Shown here: in pieces, positions 18,601 through 22,053 of the stretch
Layout of the letters: each line of letters begins with the position of its first letter
Position numbering within the stretch: the first letter of the stretch is position 1
Source of the DNA: Mnemiopsis leidyi
Lineage: Eukaryota > Ctenophora > Tentaculata > Lobata > Bolinopsidae
Reading direction: 5' to 3'
DNA length: 23,495 nt
Assembly: GCA_000226015.1 (NCBI GenBank)
Contig: JH152822.1
Coordinates: forward strand, 245,263 to 268,757
Program-made: the position numbers and the translations under genes
The notes under the pieces: model-generated
Databases searched by the model: none
What the model was told of the DNA's origin: nothing
Seen by the model: the letters and a program-made list of their open reading frames with translations, nothing else

Positions 18601-19952
18601 AAAAAATTCTAGGCAAGAAATTTATTCTAAGCATTGGTAAATACAATTAATTAATTACAAATTGATTAATATCACGTGTACATGAGGTCTTTTCTATTCA
18701 ATATACAACATTGAACATTCTGCAAAAAGTGTGATAATCCCTATCTTACCGGGATTATCGGGGTCACTATTATTTATGATGTTTCCAGGGTCGCAATCAT
18801 TGATGTCAGTGCCTTCCGGATCGATATCCTCCAAGTCTTCAACGTTAATCTGGGCCGAACTCAGCTGCGGACAACACCAGAATAATTAAGCTATTAGAGT
18901 TTGATCTCAATGACATACTTAGAGACCGAAGCTACCATTTGCCAAAATTGAATAACATATTTAGCTTGGTACTTTCGAGCTATAAAAATTTCAACCGACC
19001 CTCGAATTAATTTTTTTCAAAAATAAGCTTAAACATGGTTAGATCGATGTAGATTTTTCTGATTTGCTGTTGACCAAGATCAGTAAGACTGAAATATCTA
19101 AGCTGAATGTCTAACACGGAACGCTTAAATTGGGGTGTAAAGTGTTGAGAAGACTCAAGAAGAAAAGGAAACAACAGTGACAAGGCCGCAAAGGAAGCCA
19201 CCAAACTCAACCCAGAAATAGCAGAAAACCTTCCTATAAGCAATGAAATCGCGAAGTCCCTCATCTAAGGAACCACTAAAGATCCTCCCCCTGAACACAA
19301 CCAGGTGACACAGTCGTACAGCAAACATGTATAGTGTATACAAGAAGGACTTAGCTAGCTATGTATAGTGTATACAAGAAGGACTTAGCTGTAGGAAGTA
19401 GGAAGTAGGAAGGAAAGTGTGACCTTAGCGCAACTCAGGCCGGATCACAGCCTTCTCTCAGTAGCATACCGACACATACCGACACAGAATAAATGAGGAG
19501 GAATCCGACACTTGCCCATTGTGTAAAGAAGAGCCCCAGACTGTAGAAATCCGGCTGAAATGCCCTGGGACATCAGAGAAAAGATAAGAGTTTTTCGGGA
19601 AAACAGACTTCTCCTGCGGCCCTAATTGAACATCCCTTGGAGTCTCTGACGCTGGCTAGCGCCACCTTGGGGCGGCTTTAGGCGCCACTTGCCCAAAGAC
19701 GAAGACGACGCGACAACAGTGAAGATAAAACTGAAGACGACAATGGTCTTCATTCGTGATGAATTTTTTATGATTTTAAAGAATTTGAGGAGAAAATCCG
19801 ACCAATTAATTCTGGGATTTTAGAAATAAGTATATTATTATTCCCTCATTATTTTCATCCCCGGAATTATAGAAAATGAAATTAGTATTTAAATTAATCA
19901 GTACTCATACCGTAACCAGAGTAAAGAGCAACACGAGCAACCTCGGTACCAT
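494..19952 (-). CDS. Multi-Ig cell-surface or secreted protein (signal peptide, GCC2/GCC3, sushi, 20 Ig domains), 32 exons, 3'-incomplete
   Basis: Spliced gene reconstructed exon by exon; all 31 introns have an AG acceptor and a GT donor (one GC), and the frame stays open for about 2,197 residues. Approximate residue layout: signal peptide 1-18, acidic linker 19-52, ephrin-receptor-like Cys-rich module 53-107, sushi 108-169, then 20 Ig domains from 170 to 2197. Each Ig domain shows a B-strand Cys, usually a C-strand Trp, and an F-strand motif of the D-x-G-x-Y-x-C type. Such arrays are known in adhesion, guidance and immune or self-recognition proteins; the ligand is unknown. The last exon seen ends in a phase-1 donor, so the 3' part, including any membrane anchor, is missing. 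Inter-domain introns are phase 1, the signature of exon shuffling. I recognise no named orthologue. Exon boundaries are inferred without transcript data; exon 8, 11 and 23 donors are the least certain. Confidence 0.92.
860..963 (-). CDS. Exon 31: Ig domain 20, first half
   Basis: Acceptor CTCCTTTTCAG, phase 1 in, donor GCTGTAAGT, phase 0 out. B-strand ATLTCTV, C-strand FAWTHA. Confidence 0.88.
1174..1452 (-). CDS. Exon 30: Ig domain 19
   Basis: Acceptor CATTTCAG, donor TATGGTAAGG, phase 1-1. B-strand VTFSCKA, C-strand ISWTKDG, F-strand FEDDGLYVCRH, G-strand DSVTVDVY. Confidence 0.93.
1453..2179 (-). other. Intron 29 with a 24-bp tandem duplication
   Basis: 727 bases between the exons of Ig18 and Ig19. 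At 1688-1735 a 24-base unit starting cttacagctaaatcag occurs twice in a row, exactly. Nothing else recognisable. Confidence 0.6.
2180..2360 (-). CDS. Exon 29: Ig domain 18, second half
   Basis: Acceptor GAGTCTCACAG, phase 0 in, donor ATGGGTAAGA, phase 1 out. F-strand LEKSYSCKF, followed by a Ser/Thr-rich segment to the G-strand, ending AISQM. Confidence 0.88.
2588..2655. repeat. Short GTACATT-type tandem repeat in intron 28
   Basis: About six imperfect 11-bp units related to ggtacattcag, starting close to the exon 28 donor. Confidence 0.7.
2670..2824 (-). CDS. Exon 28: Ig domain 18, first half
   Basis: Acceptor CAACCCCGCAG, phase 1 in, donor CAAGGTAATG, phase 0 out. B-strand VRITCKT, C-strand VVWLVND, ending DVDGDK. 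Short GTACATT-type repeats begin about 30 bases past the donor. Confidence 0.88.
3000..3185 (-). CDS. Exon 27: Ig domain 17, second half
   Basis: Acceptor ATCACCCTCAG, donor CTCGGTAAGT, phase 1-1. It starts DGLLKEN, continuing WFK-DG from exon 26. F-strand AEDDGVYSCSL, G-strand TTTVTLTTL. Confidence 0.91.
3428..3535 (-). CDS. Exon 26: Ig domain 17, first half
   Basis: Acceptor ACACTCTCAG, donor AAAGGTAGA, phase 1-1, 36 codons. B-strand LALACSM, C-strand IYWFK. It has no long open frame of its own and was found from phase and motif. Confidence 0.86.
3682..3972 (-). CDS. Exon 25: Ig domain 16
   Basis: Acceptor CATTTTCCAG, donor GATGTAAGT, phase 1-1. B-strand FSVTCTF, C-strand VTWTRDG, F-strand SADDGVYSCTF, G-strand STTITVG. 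A textbook Ig domain. Confidence 0.94.
4270..4396. repeat. Degenerate repeats touching the exon 24 donor (intron 24)
   Basis: Segments related to attaatatcaagta and tttattaa(ac/gt)atga recur, and the last one runs into the exon 24 donor. The copies are imperfect, so the unit length is unclear. The rest of intron 24 (3973-4270) shows nothing recognisable. Confidence 0.5.
4397..4705 (-). CDS. Exon 24: Ig domain 15
   Basis: Acceptor CCCTATCTCCAG, donor CGGTGTAAGT, phase 1-1. B-strand VTMECTF, C-strand VEWTGLD, F-strand KYSGTYTCNF, G-strand KETIEVI. Confidence 0.92.
4874..5227 (-). CDS. Exon 23: Ig domain 14
   Basis: Acceptor CCTATTTCAG, phase 1 in. B-strand TELSCEF, C-strand ITWWKVS, F-strand KDTTVVTCKL with Val in the Tyr position, and a long acidic F-G loop. 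Two donors three bases apart are possible (G|GTTTGT ending at 4874, or C|GTGGTT ending at 4877). Both are phase 1 and change the protein by one residue. Confidence 0.85.
5405..5716 (-). CDS. Exon 22: Ig domain 13
   Basis: Complete Ig domain, acceptor CACCCCCCAG, donor ACTGTAAGT, phase 1-1. B-strand ISLDCTV, C-strand IKWYMDG, F-strand KDDGGVYKCEF, G-strand FEIKVHVH. Confidence 0.93.
5834..5986 (-). CDS. Exon 21: Ig domain 12, second half
   Basis: Acceptor TTTCTTTAAG, phase 1 in, donor GAGGTAAGT, phase 1 out. F-strand EIDNGVYYCKV, G-strand EEVNFYVR. Symmetric phase 1-1 exon of 51 codons. Confidence 0.88.
5987..6395 (-). other. Intron 20, no recognised element
   Basis: 409 AT-rich bases between the halves of Ig12. 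A short direct repeat (agagatagctc) occurs near 6040-6075. Confidence 0.5.
6396..6533 (-). CDS. Exon 20: Ig domain 12, first half
   Basis: Acceptor CTCATTGCAG, phase 1 in, donor GGGGGTAAAT, phase 1 out. B-strand ATLTCSV, C-strand VTWFKKD, ending LEEG. Its first part and acceptor are duplicated in the preceding intron as a broken copy. Confidence 0.87.
6489..6740. pseudogene. Tandem duplication of the exon 20 start and its acceptor (pseudo-exon)
   Basis: The stretch at about 6597-6733 in intron 19 is a diverged copy of the stretch at about 6489-6596, which covers the first ~45 bases of exon 20, its acceptor and upstream intron. Both carry a ttatgtcagcacgttga segment. In the copy, the equivalent of the exon start reads E-I-T-stop (TAG) in the right frame, so it could not act as a coding exon. 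Confidence 0.75.
6796..7113 (-). CDS. Exon 19: Ig domain 11
   Basis: Single-exon Ig domain, acceptor CACCCTCGCAG, donor TTCGGTAAGC, phase 1-1. B-strand AQFTCVV, C-strand DIKWRKR, F-strand DTSDSIECYD, in which Ile replaces the usual Tyr, then MELDVF. Confidence 0.92.
7270..8345 (-). CDS. Exon 18: rest of Ig domain 7 plus Ig domains 8, 9 and 10 in one long exon
   Basis: Acceptor CTACATCACAG, first base completing the Ig7 Trp (WYYRAD); donor AACAGTGAGT, phase 1 out; 358 codons. F-strand motifs in order: AGAGLYRC (Ig7), TAGEYTC (Ig8), KAGTYSC (Ig9), NAEFSC (Ig10). B-strand Cys are in LKLSC, VTFSC and VVLTC; C-strand Trp in ITWTG and FTWLKD. Ig9 has Phe (DLDFYDG) where the Trp is expected. Other Ig domains here are split or bounded by introns, so this exon has probably lost several. 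Its upstream acceptor touches a long 16-bp array. Confidence 0.93.
8349..9085. repeat. 16-bp minisatellite (about 46 copies) next to the exon 18 acceptor
   Basis: Unit gatgtagtgaaatagt, with point variants and a few length variants, fills most of intron 17. The end copy runs into the exon 18 acceptor: the minus strand reads CACTACATCACAG, of which CACTACATCAC is repeat unit. Confidence 0.97.
9182..9293 (-). CDS. Exon 17: Ig domain 7, first half
   Basis: Acceptor CTCCACTTAG, phase 1 in, donor TTGGTATGT. It ends inside a Trp codon (TG|G, phase 2), the same split position as in Ig3. B-strand AMSFTCV; the C-strand Trp follows P-H-A-T-N. Confidence 0.88.
9370..9530. repeat. 74-bp tandem repeat in intron 16
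   Basis: About 2.2 copies of a 74-bp unit (cctaggatcggatgccgagc occurs at 9390 and 9464, followed by the same agctagattttaaaaaacct). Confidence 0.9.
9552..9679 (-). CDS. Exon 16: Ig domain 6, second half
   Basis: Acceptor AACTTGCAG, phase 2 in, donor CGCGGTAATA, phase 1 out. F-strand NREVICEFIF and G-strand ATTTLIF. The usual Tyr before the F-strand Cys is Val here, so this is a divergent Ig domain. Confidence 0.87.
9680..10134 (-). other. Intron 15, no recognised element
   Basis: 455 AT-rich bases between the two halves of Ig6; no repeat array or element seen. Confidence 0.5.
10135..10312 (-). CDS. Exon 15: Ig domain 6, first half
   Basis: Acceptor CTCAACTCCAG, phase 1 in, donor AAAGGTGAG, phase 2 out. 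B-strand QDIECVYAG and C-strand VQWKVDG, followed by a strand ending AFAGNE. A 12-bp array lies about 25 bases before the acceptor. Confidence 0.88.
10339..10502. repeat. 12-bp tandem repeat near the exon 15 acceptor
   Basis: About 13 copies of aatcaagtatgt with few variants. On the minus strand it stays open as a Leu-Ile-Thr-Tyr repeat, but only because 12 is divisible by 3; it sits in an intron about 25 bases before the exon 15 acceptor. Confidence 0.96.
10791..11135. repeat. 21-bp minisatellite next to the exon 14 donor
   Basis: About 15 copies of ataggtagctaatacttat plus two bases, ending about 20 bases from the exon 14 donor. A few copies have aagtagc or gcttata variants. Confidence 0.95.
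11154..11301 (-). CDS. Exon 14: Ig domain 5, second half
   Basis: Acceptor ACTTTTCAG, phase 0 in, donor ATTGTAAGG, phase 1 out. F-strand VTTSGGVVKCTV, with Val in place of the usual Tyr two residues before the Cys, then G-strand ETNLVVH. A 21-bp tandem array starts about 20 bases after the donor. Confidence 0.88.
11873..12135. repeat. 44-bp minisatellite that includes the exon 13 donor
   Basis: Units begin at 11873, 11924, 11968, 12012, 12056 and 12100 (catggttaccctcttcc...). Each carries cttaccggtacaac, the minus-strand donor GTTGTACCG|GTAAGG of exon 13. The last unit is the real exon end, so the array grew from or into the splice junction. The left part of intron 13 (11302-11872) shows nothing recognisable. 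Confidence 0.95.
12129..12283 (-). CDS. Exon 13: Ig domain 5, first half
   Basis: Acceptor TTTCTTGCAG, phase 1 in, donor ACCGGTAAGG, phase 0 out. It carries the B-strand KTFTCNY and C-strand ITWTVDG and stops at SSGVVP. The donor and about ten exon bases before it match the unit of a 44-bp array that fills the next part of the intron. Confidence 0.9.
12527..12627 (-). CDS. Exon 12: Ig domain 4, second half
   Basis: Acceptor CCACCTTAG, phase 2 in, donor AGAGGTTAGA, phase 1 out. F-strand IDDTGEYKCKA and G-strand SPAMLYIR. Too short and without an internal ATG, it is easily missed by ORF-based calling. The phase match with exon 11 is exact. Confidence 0.88.
12686..12810. repeat. Imperfect duplication of about 75 bp in intron 11
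   Basis: Two copies of a segment with aataattacaaaactatca followed by related AT-rich sequence, in the short intron between the halves of Ig4. Confidence 0.75.
12839..13046 (-). CDS. Exon 11: Ig domain 4, first half
   Basis: Acceptor CCAATATCCAG, phase 1 in. B-strand ATLVCKV, C-strand VTWVRV, then ATLRYT. The donor GAG|GTGGGG is weak but gives phase 2, exactly what exon 12 needs. Confidence 0.82.
13149..13682. repeat. 66-bp minisatellite (8 copies) that includes the exon 10 donor
   Basis: Starts of aggtgggtactatcctgtaa at about 13151, 13219, 13285, 13351, 13422, 13488, 13554 and 13620. The copies are nearly identical, with one 5-bp insertion (gtgca) before the fifth. On the minus strand each unit carries a donor (CTGTCTTAG|GTACCT) like the real exon 10 donor, and an acceptor-like TTACTTTAATTGGTTACAG. 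66 bp is 22 codons, so one frame stays open across it. Confidence 0.97.
13672..13859 (-). CDS. Exon 10: Ig domain 3, second half
   Basis: Acceptor GCAACCAG; its first base completes the Trp codon, giving WKKDGT. The F-strand is DTHSGEYTCEA and the G-strand ATVTVL; the donor is TTAGGTAACT (phase 1 out). The exon end and donor are repeated about eight times downstream as a 66-bp minisatellite, and the frame stays open into that array. Confidence 0.9.
14088..14259 (+). repeat. Dispersed repeat, copy A (intron 9)
   Basis: About 172 bases closely matching 21871-22053 in the same orientation, from ataacagccagttcatcaat to an A-rich end (actataaaaaaca). It has no coding capacity and no clear terminal inverted repeats, so it could be a SINE or a short non-autonomous element. 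Confidence 0.85.
14482..14650 (-). CDS. Exon 9: end of Ig domain 2 and first half of Ig domain 3
   Basis: Acceptor AACAATTTCAG, phase 1 in, donor GGTAAGT inside a Trp codon (TG|G), phase 2. It supplies the G-strand of Ig2 (ILITEDYTVIV) and then Ig3 up to the B-strand FTLSC and the split C-strand Trp (TTIT-W). The intron before it falls inside Ig2 rather than between domains, unlike its neighbours. Confidence 0.85.
14781..14882. repeat. 35-bp GC-rich tandem repeat ending at the exon 8 GC donor
   Basis: Units start at 14781 and 14816 (cttcargttgggaggggc), with a shortened one at 14851. The array stops exactly at the non-canonical donor, and each unit has a minus-strand AAGTACTGG string resembling the donor region. 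Confidence 0.9.
14883..14979 (-). CDS. Exon 8: Ig domain 2, F strand, with a GC donor
   Basis: Acceptor AAATTCCCAG, phase 0 in. It encodes VPGADGED and on to the F-strand motif DNTGYYRCE. The only donor that keeps the frame into exon 9 is AAG|GCAAGT, a near-perfect GC-AG intron donor (phase 1). The nearby GT (GGCAA|GTAGTG) would be phase 2 and hits a stop within exon 9. Confidence 0.8.
15039..15104. repeat. 12-bp tandem repeat in intron 7
   Basis: About five copies of actgtgtgtgat. On the minus strand it encodes an Ile-Thr-His-Ser repeat if the intron is retained. Confidence 0.93.
15139..15293 (-). CDS. Exon 7: Ig domain 2, first half
   Basis: Acceptor CATCATCAG, donor GAGGTACTG, phase 1 in and phase 0 out. 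It holds the B-strand Cys (LSLQCKM) and C-strand Trp (IKWTHS) and stops at F-P-E-E. The frame stays open through the following 159-base intron, so the donor is supported mainly by the exon 8 acceptor and by Ig spacing. Confidence 0.8.
15404..15825. mobile_element. Foldback element (long inverted repeat) in intron 6
   Basis: The arm at about 15418-15505 is the inverted counterpart of about 15738-15822. The shared core is gttgagcgacggtta on the left and taaccgtcgctcaac on the right, flanked by agccggct and cttatagcc blocks. Many palindromic tagccggcta strings lie inside. The pattern suggests a non-autonomous foldback element; no transposase is seen and no target duplication was defined. The 95-codon minus-strand reading frame inside has no recognisable domain. 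Confidence 0.7.
16010..16160. repeat. 51-bp tandem repeat ending at the exon 6 donor
   Basis: Three copies of ggttgactcatgtaattgaa... at 16021, 16072 and 16123. The last is truncated and merges with the donor: the minus strand reads GTGAGTTTTAACTAATATTTC, where other copies have CGAGTTTTGAGTG before the same tail. Confidence 0.93.
16161..16475 (-). CDS. Exon 6: Ig domain 1
   Basis: A whole Ig domain in one symmetric phase 1-1 exon of 315 bases. Landmarks: B-strand ADLTC, C-strand ITWWKG, and F-strand DSTDSGADYSCKM, with a G-strand ending in TLTVL. The acceptor is TTTCCAG and the donor CGTGAGT. The donor is the edge of a 51-bp tandem array in the intron. Confidence 0.92.
16820..16921. repeat. 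Perfect (CCCTGA)n / (TCAGGG)n array in intron 5
   Basis: Sixteen exact CCCTGA hexamers (16825-16920) plus a partial one. TCAGGG differs by one base from the animal telomere repeat TTAGGG and is a known variant telomere repeat. It may also be an ordinary hexanucleotide microsatellite. Confidence 0.95.
17008..17193 (-). CDS. Exon 5: sushi (CCP) domain
   Basis: Acceptor CCCACAG, donor GGTATGAG, phase 1 in and out: a symmetric exon of 62 codons. Four cysteines are placed as in a sushi module: CVVP near the start, IVCETGF in the middle (the usual x-C-x-x-G-F motif), TITCDV, and a final PTQC. The canonical late Trp is absent, with Gly-Phe-Pro in its place, so the domain is slightly divergent. The acceptor and first exon bases are repeated in tandem in the upstream intron. 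Confidence 0.85.
17177..17372. repeat. 72-bp tandem repeat that includes the exon 5 acceptor
   Basis: Units gggaacgacacacacaactg start at 17177, 17249 and 17322; the third is truncated after gtcatg. Each has the minus-strand acceptor CCCACAG followed by the first 17 bases of exon 5. Only the leftmost is followed by the rest of the sushi exon. Confidence 0.93.
17505..17676. repeat. About 50-bp imperfect repeats in intron 4, near the exon 4 donor
   Basis: tacatgtaacaatatg(g/a)act recurs at about 17557, 17594 and 17636 with AT-rich spacers. Confidence 0.75.
17687..17772 (-). CDS. Exon 4: ephrin-receptor-like Cys-rich module, second half
   Basis: Acceptor ATTTTCAG, donor GGTAAGT, phase 2 in and phase 1 out, 29 codons. 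It continues the module with S-S-E-C-T-A-C-Q-G-D-T-S-T and ends A-E-L-C-I. The CTACQG pair answers the CxxC pairs in exon 3, completing a short disulphide-rich knot of the GCC2/GCC3 family. Confidence 0.88.
18026..18106. repeat. About 18-bp gcaaccacg repeats in intron 3
   Basis: gcaaccacg occurs four times with spacers such as taactgcag, followed by ggcaacg. The rest of intron 3 (17773-18413) has nothing recognisable. Confidence 0.8.
18414..18492 (-). CDS. Exon 3: ephrin-receptor-like Cys-rich module, first half
   Basis: Acceptor after a T-rich tract, donor GGTGAG, phase 1 in and phase 2 out. The translation has the GCC2/GCC3 signature: C-S-L-C-P-V-G-T, then an Asn/Ala/Asp/Gln stretch, then V-C-E-P-C-P-I-G-T-Y. 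This Cys spacing (CxxCPxGT...CxxCPxGTY) is typical of ephrin-receptor-like repeats in large extracellular proteins, often next to sushi or EGF modules. It continues in exon 4. Confidence 0.9.
18750..18864 (-). CDS. Exon 2: signal-peptide end and acidic linker
   Basis: Acceptor TTGTCCGCAG, donor GGTAAG, phase 0 in and phase 1 out, 38 codons plus one base. It completes the signal peptide (LSSAQ) and then encodes a strongly acidic, Asp/Glu-rich linker (INVEDLEDIDPEGTD and on). The linker has one Cys and one N-glycosylation sequon (NNS). No domain is recognised; it is probably a spacer at the mature N-terminus. Confidence 0.85.
19140..19600 (+). mobile_element. Degenerate non-LTR retrotransposon fragment (C-terminal part of the polyprotein) in intron 1
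   Basis: Plus-strand, opposite to the host gene. At 19179-19268 a frame reads DKAAKEATKLNPEIAENLP to a stop, like the end of an RNase H domain of LINE polyproteins. After a shift, TLAQLRPDHSLLSVAYRH appears from 19422, and after another shift, EEESDTCPLCKEEPQTVE from 19495. The latter matches the CPxC zinc-binding motif (RxGHxxLxxYRH...CPLC) near the end of many LINE reverse-transcriptase proteins. Stops, frameshifts and a 34-bp tandem duplication (units at 19327 and 19361) show it is dead. The clade cannot be given. Confidence 0.75.
19911..19952 (-). CDS. Exon 1: start codon and signal peptide
   Basis: Begins with ATG at 19952-19950 and encodes MVPRLLVLLFTLVT, then a GTATGA donor (phase 0). 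Joined to exon 2 it gives a hydrophobic core followed by LSSA-Q, a good signal peptidase site after residue 18. An in-frame TAG lies 21 bases upstream (19971-19973), so translation cannot start further up in an unspliced leader. The start context is weak at -3 (T) but has G at +4. Confidence 0.85.
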
Positions 19953-20063
19953 CAAACAAACTCCACGCCGCTAAGTTTATCGCTTCCACTTTCCTTGTCT
20001 AAGGTAAGGAAGATGATCAATGATTTTTCTGACAAAGTTAACGACTAACGTAGCTATAAGAGC

Positions 20064-20071
20064 TTATATAA
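20064..20071 (-). promoter_or_regulatory. Candidate TATA box of the Ig gene
   Basis: The minus strand reads CTCTTATATAAGCTC about 115 bases upstream of the start codon. If used, transcription would start near 20035-20040 and give a leader of roughly 85 bases. TATA-like strings are common in AT-rich DNA, so this is a candidate only. Confidence 0.35.
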
Positions 20072-20315
20072 GAGCTTATAGGAGCTCATCAAAAACAAAT
20101 GCAGTTTATAAATTTCTTAATATGGTGCTTAAAACGCACTCATTCTACCAAGACACAACGATAGGATCTATATGTTTCTTTACAATGGCCCTTATAATAT
20201 TGTATAAATACAATTTCTAAAAACTAAATTCGGCGTTGAGTGAATCGAAAATTTCAGTTAACCAATCAGTAAACCTCAAACTTATTCATTTCTAATTTTC
20301 TAATAAATCAATATT
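20072..20315. other. Upstream flank of the Ig gene, no gene seen
   Basis: AT-rich sequence upstream of the candidate promoter. A plus-strand frame at 20020-20220 has no start context or domain to support it. Confidence 0.5.
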
Positions 20316-20440
20316 CAATAGAGAAAGAAATTTTGGAAAGGGGTCACAAATTTTGATCAATCATAAGCTAGGAATTACTGTTTTCTAGCTTTTCATTGGT
20401 CTAAATTTGTGGCCCCTCCCAAGATTATCTTTCTCTATTG
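20316..20440. mobile_element. 125-bp foldback (MITE-like) element
   Basis: Arms of about 55 bp, starting caatagagaaaga and ending tctttctctattg, are inverted copies with few mismatches (ggaaaggggtcacaaa against the reverse of tttgtggcccctccc). The spacer is about 13 bp. No clear target duplication is seen. Confidence 0.8.
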
Positions 20441-20920
20441 CACCCTGAATTTAAGACTAGTATGGAATATCGGGATAATAAACGTAACTGGTAATGAACA
20501 CAACAAAAAATCTCAATAGAAACTGGTCGAGACTTATCTAAGAAGCAGCAAGCTACTCAATCGGCAGTTTGTAGAGCTATCGGCCATGAATAACAAACTT
20601 AATAGTTCGTAGTGAAACCTACAATATCTATTACAGGATTGCCCGGCCAGAGATCAAGTTTACTATGACCAAAGAGTTGATGCAGAGTAAGGCCTTATTT
20701 TTCATCAGAAATAAACCTAGCCAGTGTTTTGTTTGTATCAGCAAACAAAACTACCTCTATCTTTAGGATATAGAAATATTGAACAATCCTGCCAATGTGC
20801 CAAAGATTAATATCCACTCAAAGTTTCTGACAACGCAAAATCTGTGACGGTGTGACAGATGAATGTCAATTTTGTAATGAAAAAGAATAATGATTATTGT
20901 TCCTTGAAACTGGATTGTGT
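20441..20920. other. Intergenic, no gene recognised
   Basis: A plus-strand string D-E-C-Q-F-C-N-E-K-E near 20862 recalls the zinc motif of LINE proteins, but it is followed at once by two stops and I do not call it. Confidence 0.4.
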
Positions 20921-21350
20921 TACAACTAAGATTAACTTAAACACACACGGTCAGAGAAACACAACTATTTATCGTTACAACTAAGAACAACTTAAACACA
21001 CACGGCCAGAGAAACACAACTATTTATAGTTACAACTAACAACAACTTAATTACACGCACGGTCAGAGAAGCACAACTATTTATAGTTACAACTAAGAAC
21101 AACTTAAACGCACACGGTCAGAGAAACACAACTATTTATAGTTACAACTAAGAACAACTTAAACACGCACGGCCAGGGAAGCCCACTATTTATTGTTACA
21201 ACTAAGATTAACTTAAACACACACGGCCAGGGAAGCACAACTATTTATTGTTACAACTAAGAACAACTTAAACACACACGGCCAGGGAAGCACAACTATT
21301 TATAGTTACAACTAAGAACAATTCAAAGACGCACGGCCAGGGAAGCACGA
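20921..21350. repeat. 55-bp minisatellite, eight copies
   Basis: tacaactaagaacaacttaa begins units at 20921, 20976, 21031, 21088, 21143, 21197, 21252 and 21307. Copies differ by point changes (gtcagaga or gccaggga) and 1-2 base indels. Confidence 0.96.
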
Positions 21351-21870
21351 TAATTTGGAATCTTTCCTGGAATTTTACACACATTCCGTGTGACTGAGTA
21401 CAATCGATCGGAAATCTTGCACCGCAGGGATCATAGTTATTGAAATATTGAATGTAAACAAGATTACACAGTCCCTTGTCCTTATATTGTGTTATATACA
21501 TATATGATATATCAAACAGTCAGTGTGATATTATAGCTATAATAAATCAATTTTCAGACAGAAAAGAAGAGATCAGAATCATGAGATCTTAATTGCTGTC
21601 GACAGAGCGAGACGATGTGATCACGCAGTCGAGGTCAACTGGCCAACTGCGGGAACGCACTACAGAATGCTACATCAAGTAGAAGACCACTATTCACTAG
21701 TCCTTCTTAACCGTCTCCAAGATAATCACGAGTAATGTAAACAGGATTAAAAAGATCAGTTCATGCAGAACAGAATCATCCAAGAAACAAATCAAGGGGA
21801 CCACATGAACACTTATTGTAATAAAACCAAAAAACCAAAAATCCAAAGCATCGGTATCGTACACTATTGC

Positions 21871-22053
21871 ATAACAGCCAGTTCATCAATTAGTGGATTC
21901 TTTAAAGCGATGCCTGGACAGTATTTGTCAAAGTTTAGATTGGGCGGTTAAGTCAGAACTCAGAACGTAGACACAAAACGCAAATAGAGAAAGAAATAAA
22001 AAACTGAGAAGTTAACACTGTGGAACACACTTACACAAACTATAAAAAAACAA
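21871..22053 (+). repeat. Dispersed repeat, copy B
   Basis: Closely similar to 14088-14259, same orientation. Differences are scattered substitutions and small indels (for example cagaacgtagaca against caacaaaca). Confidence 0.85.

Noticed and set aside
20700-20920. Possible second LINE fragment (ECQFCNEKE string)
   Set aside because: Only one short motif, followed by two stops; too little to separate from chance.
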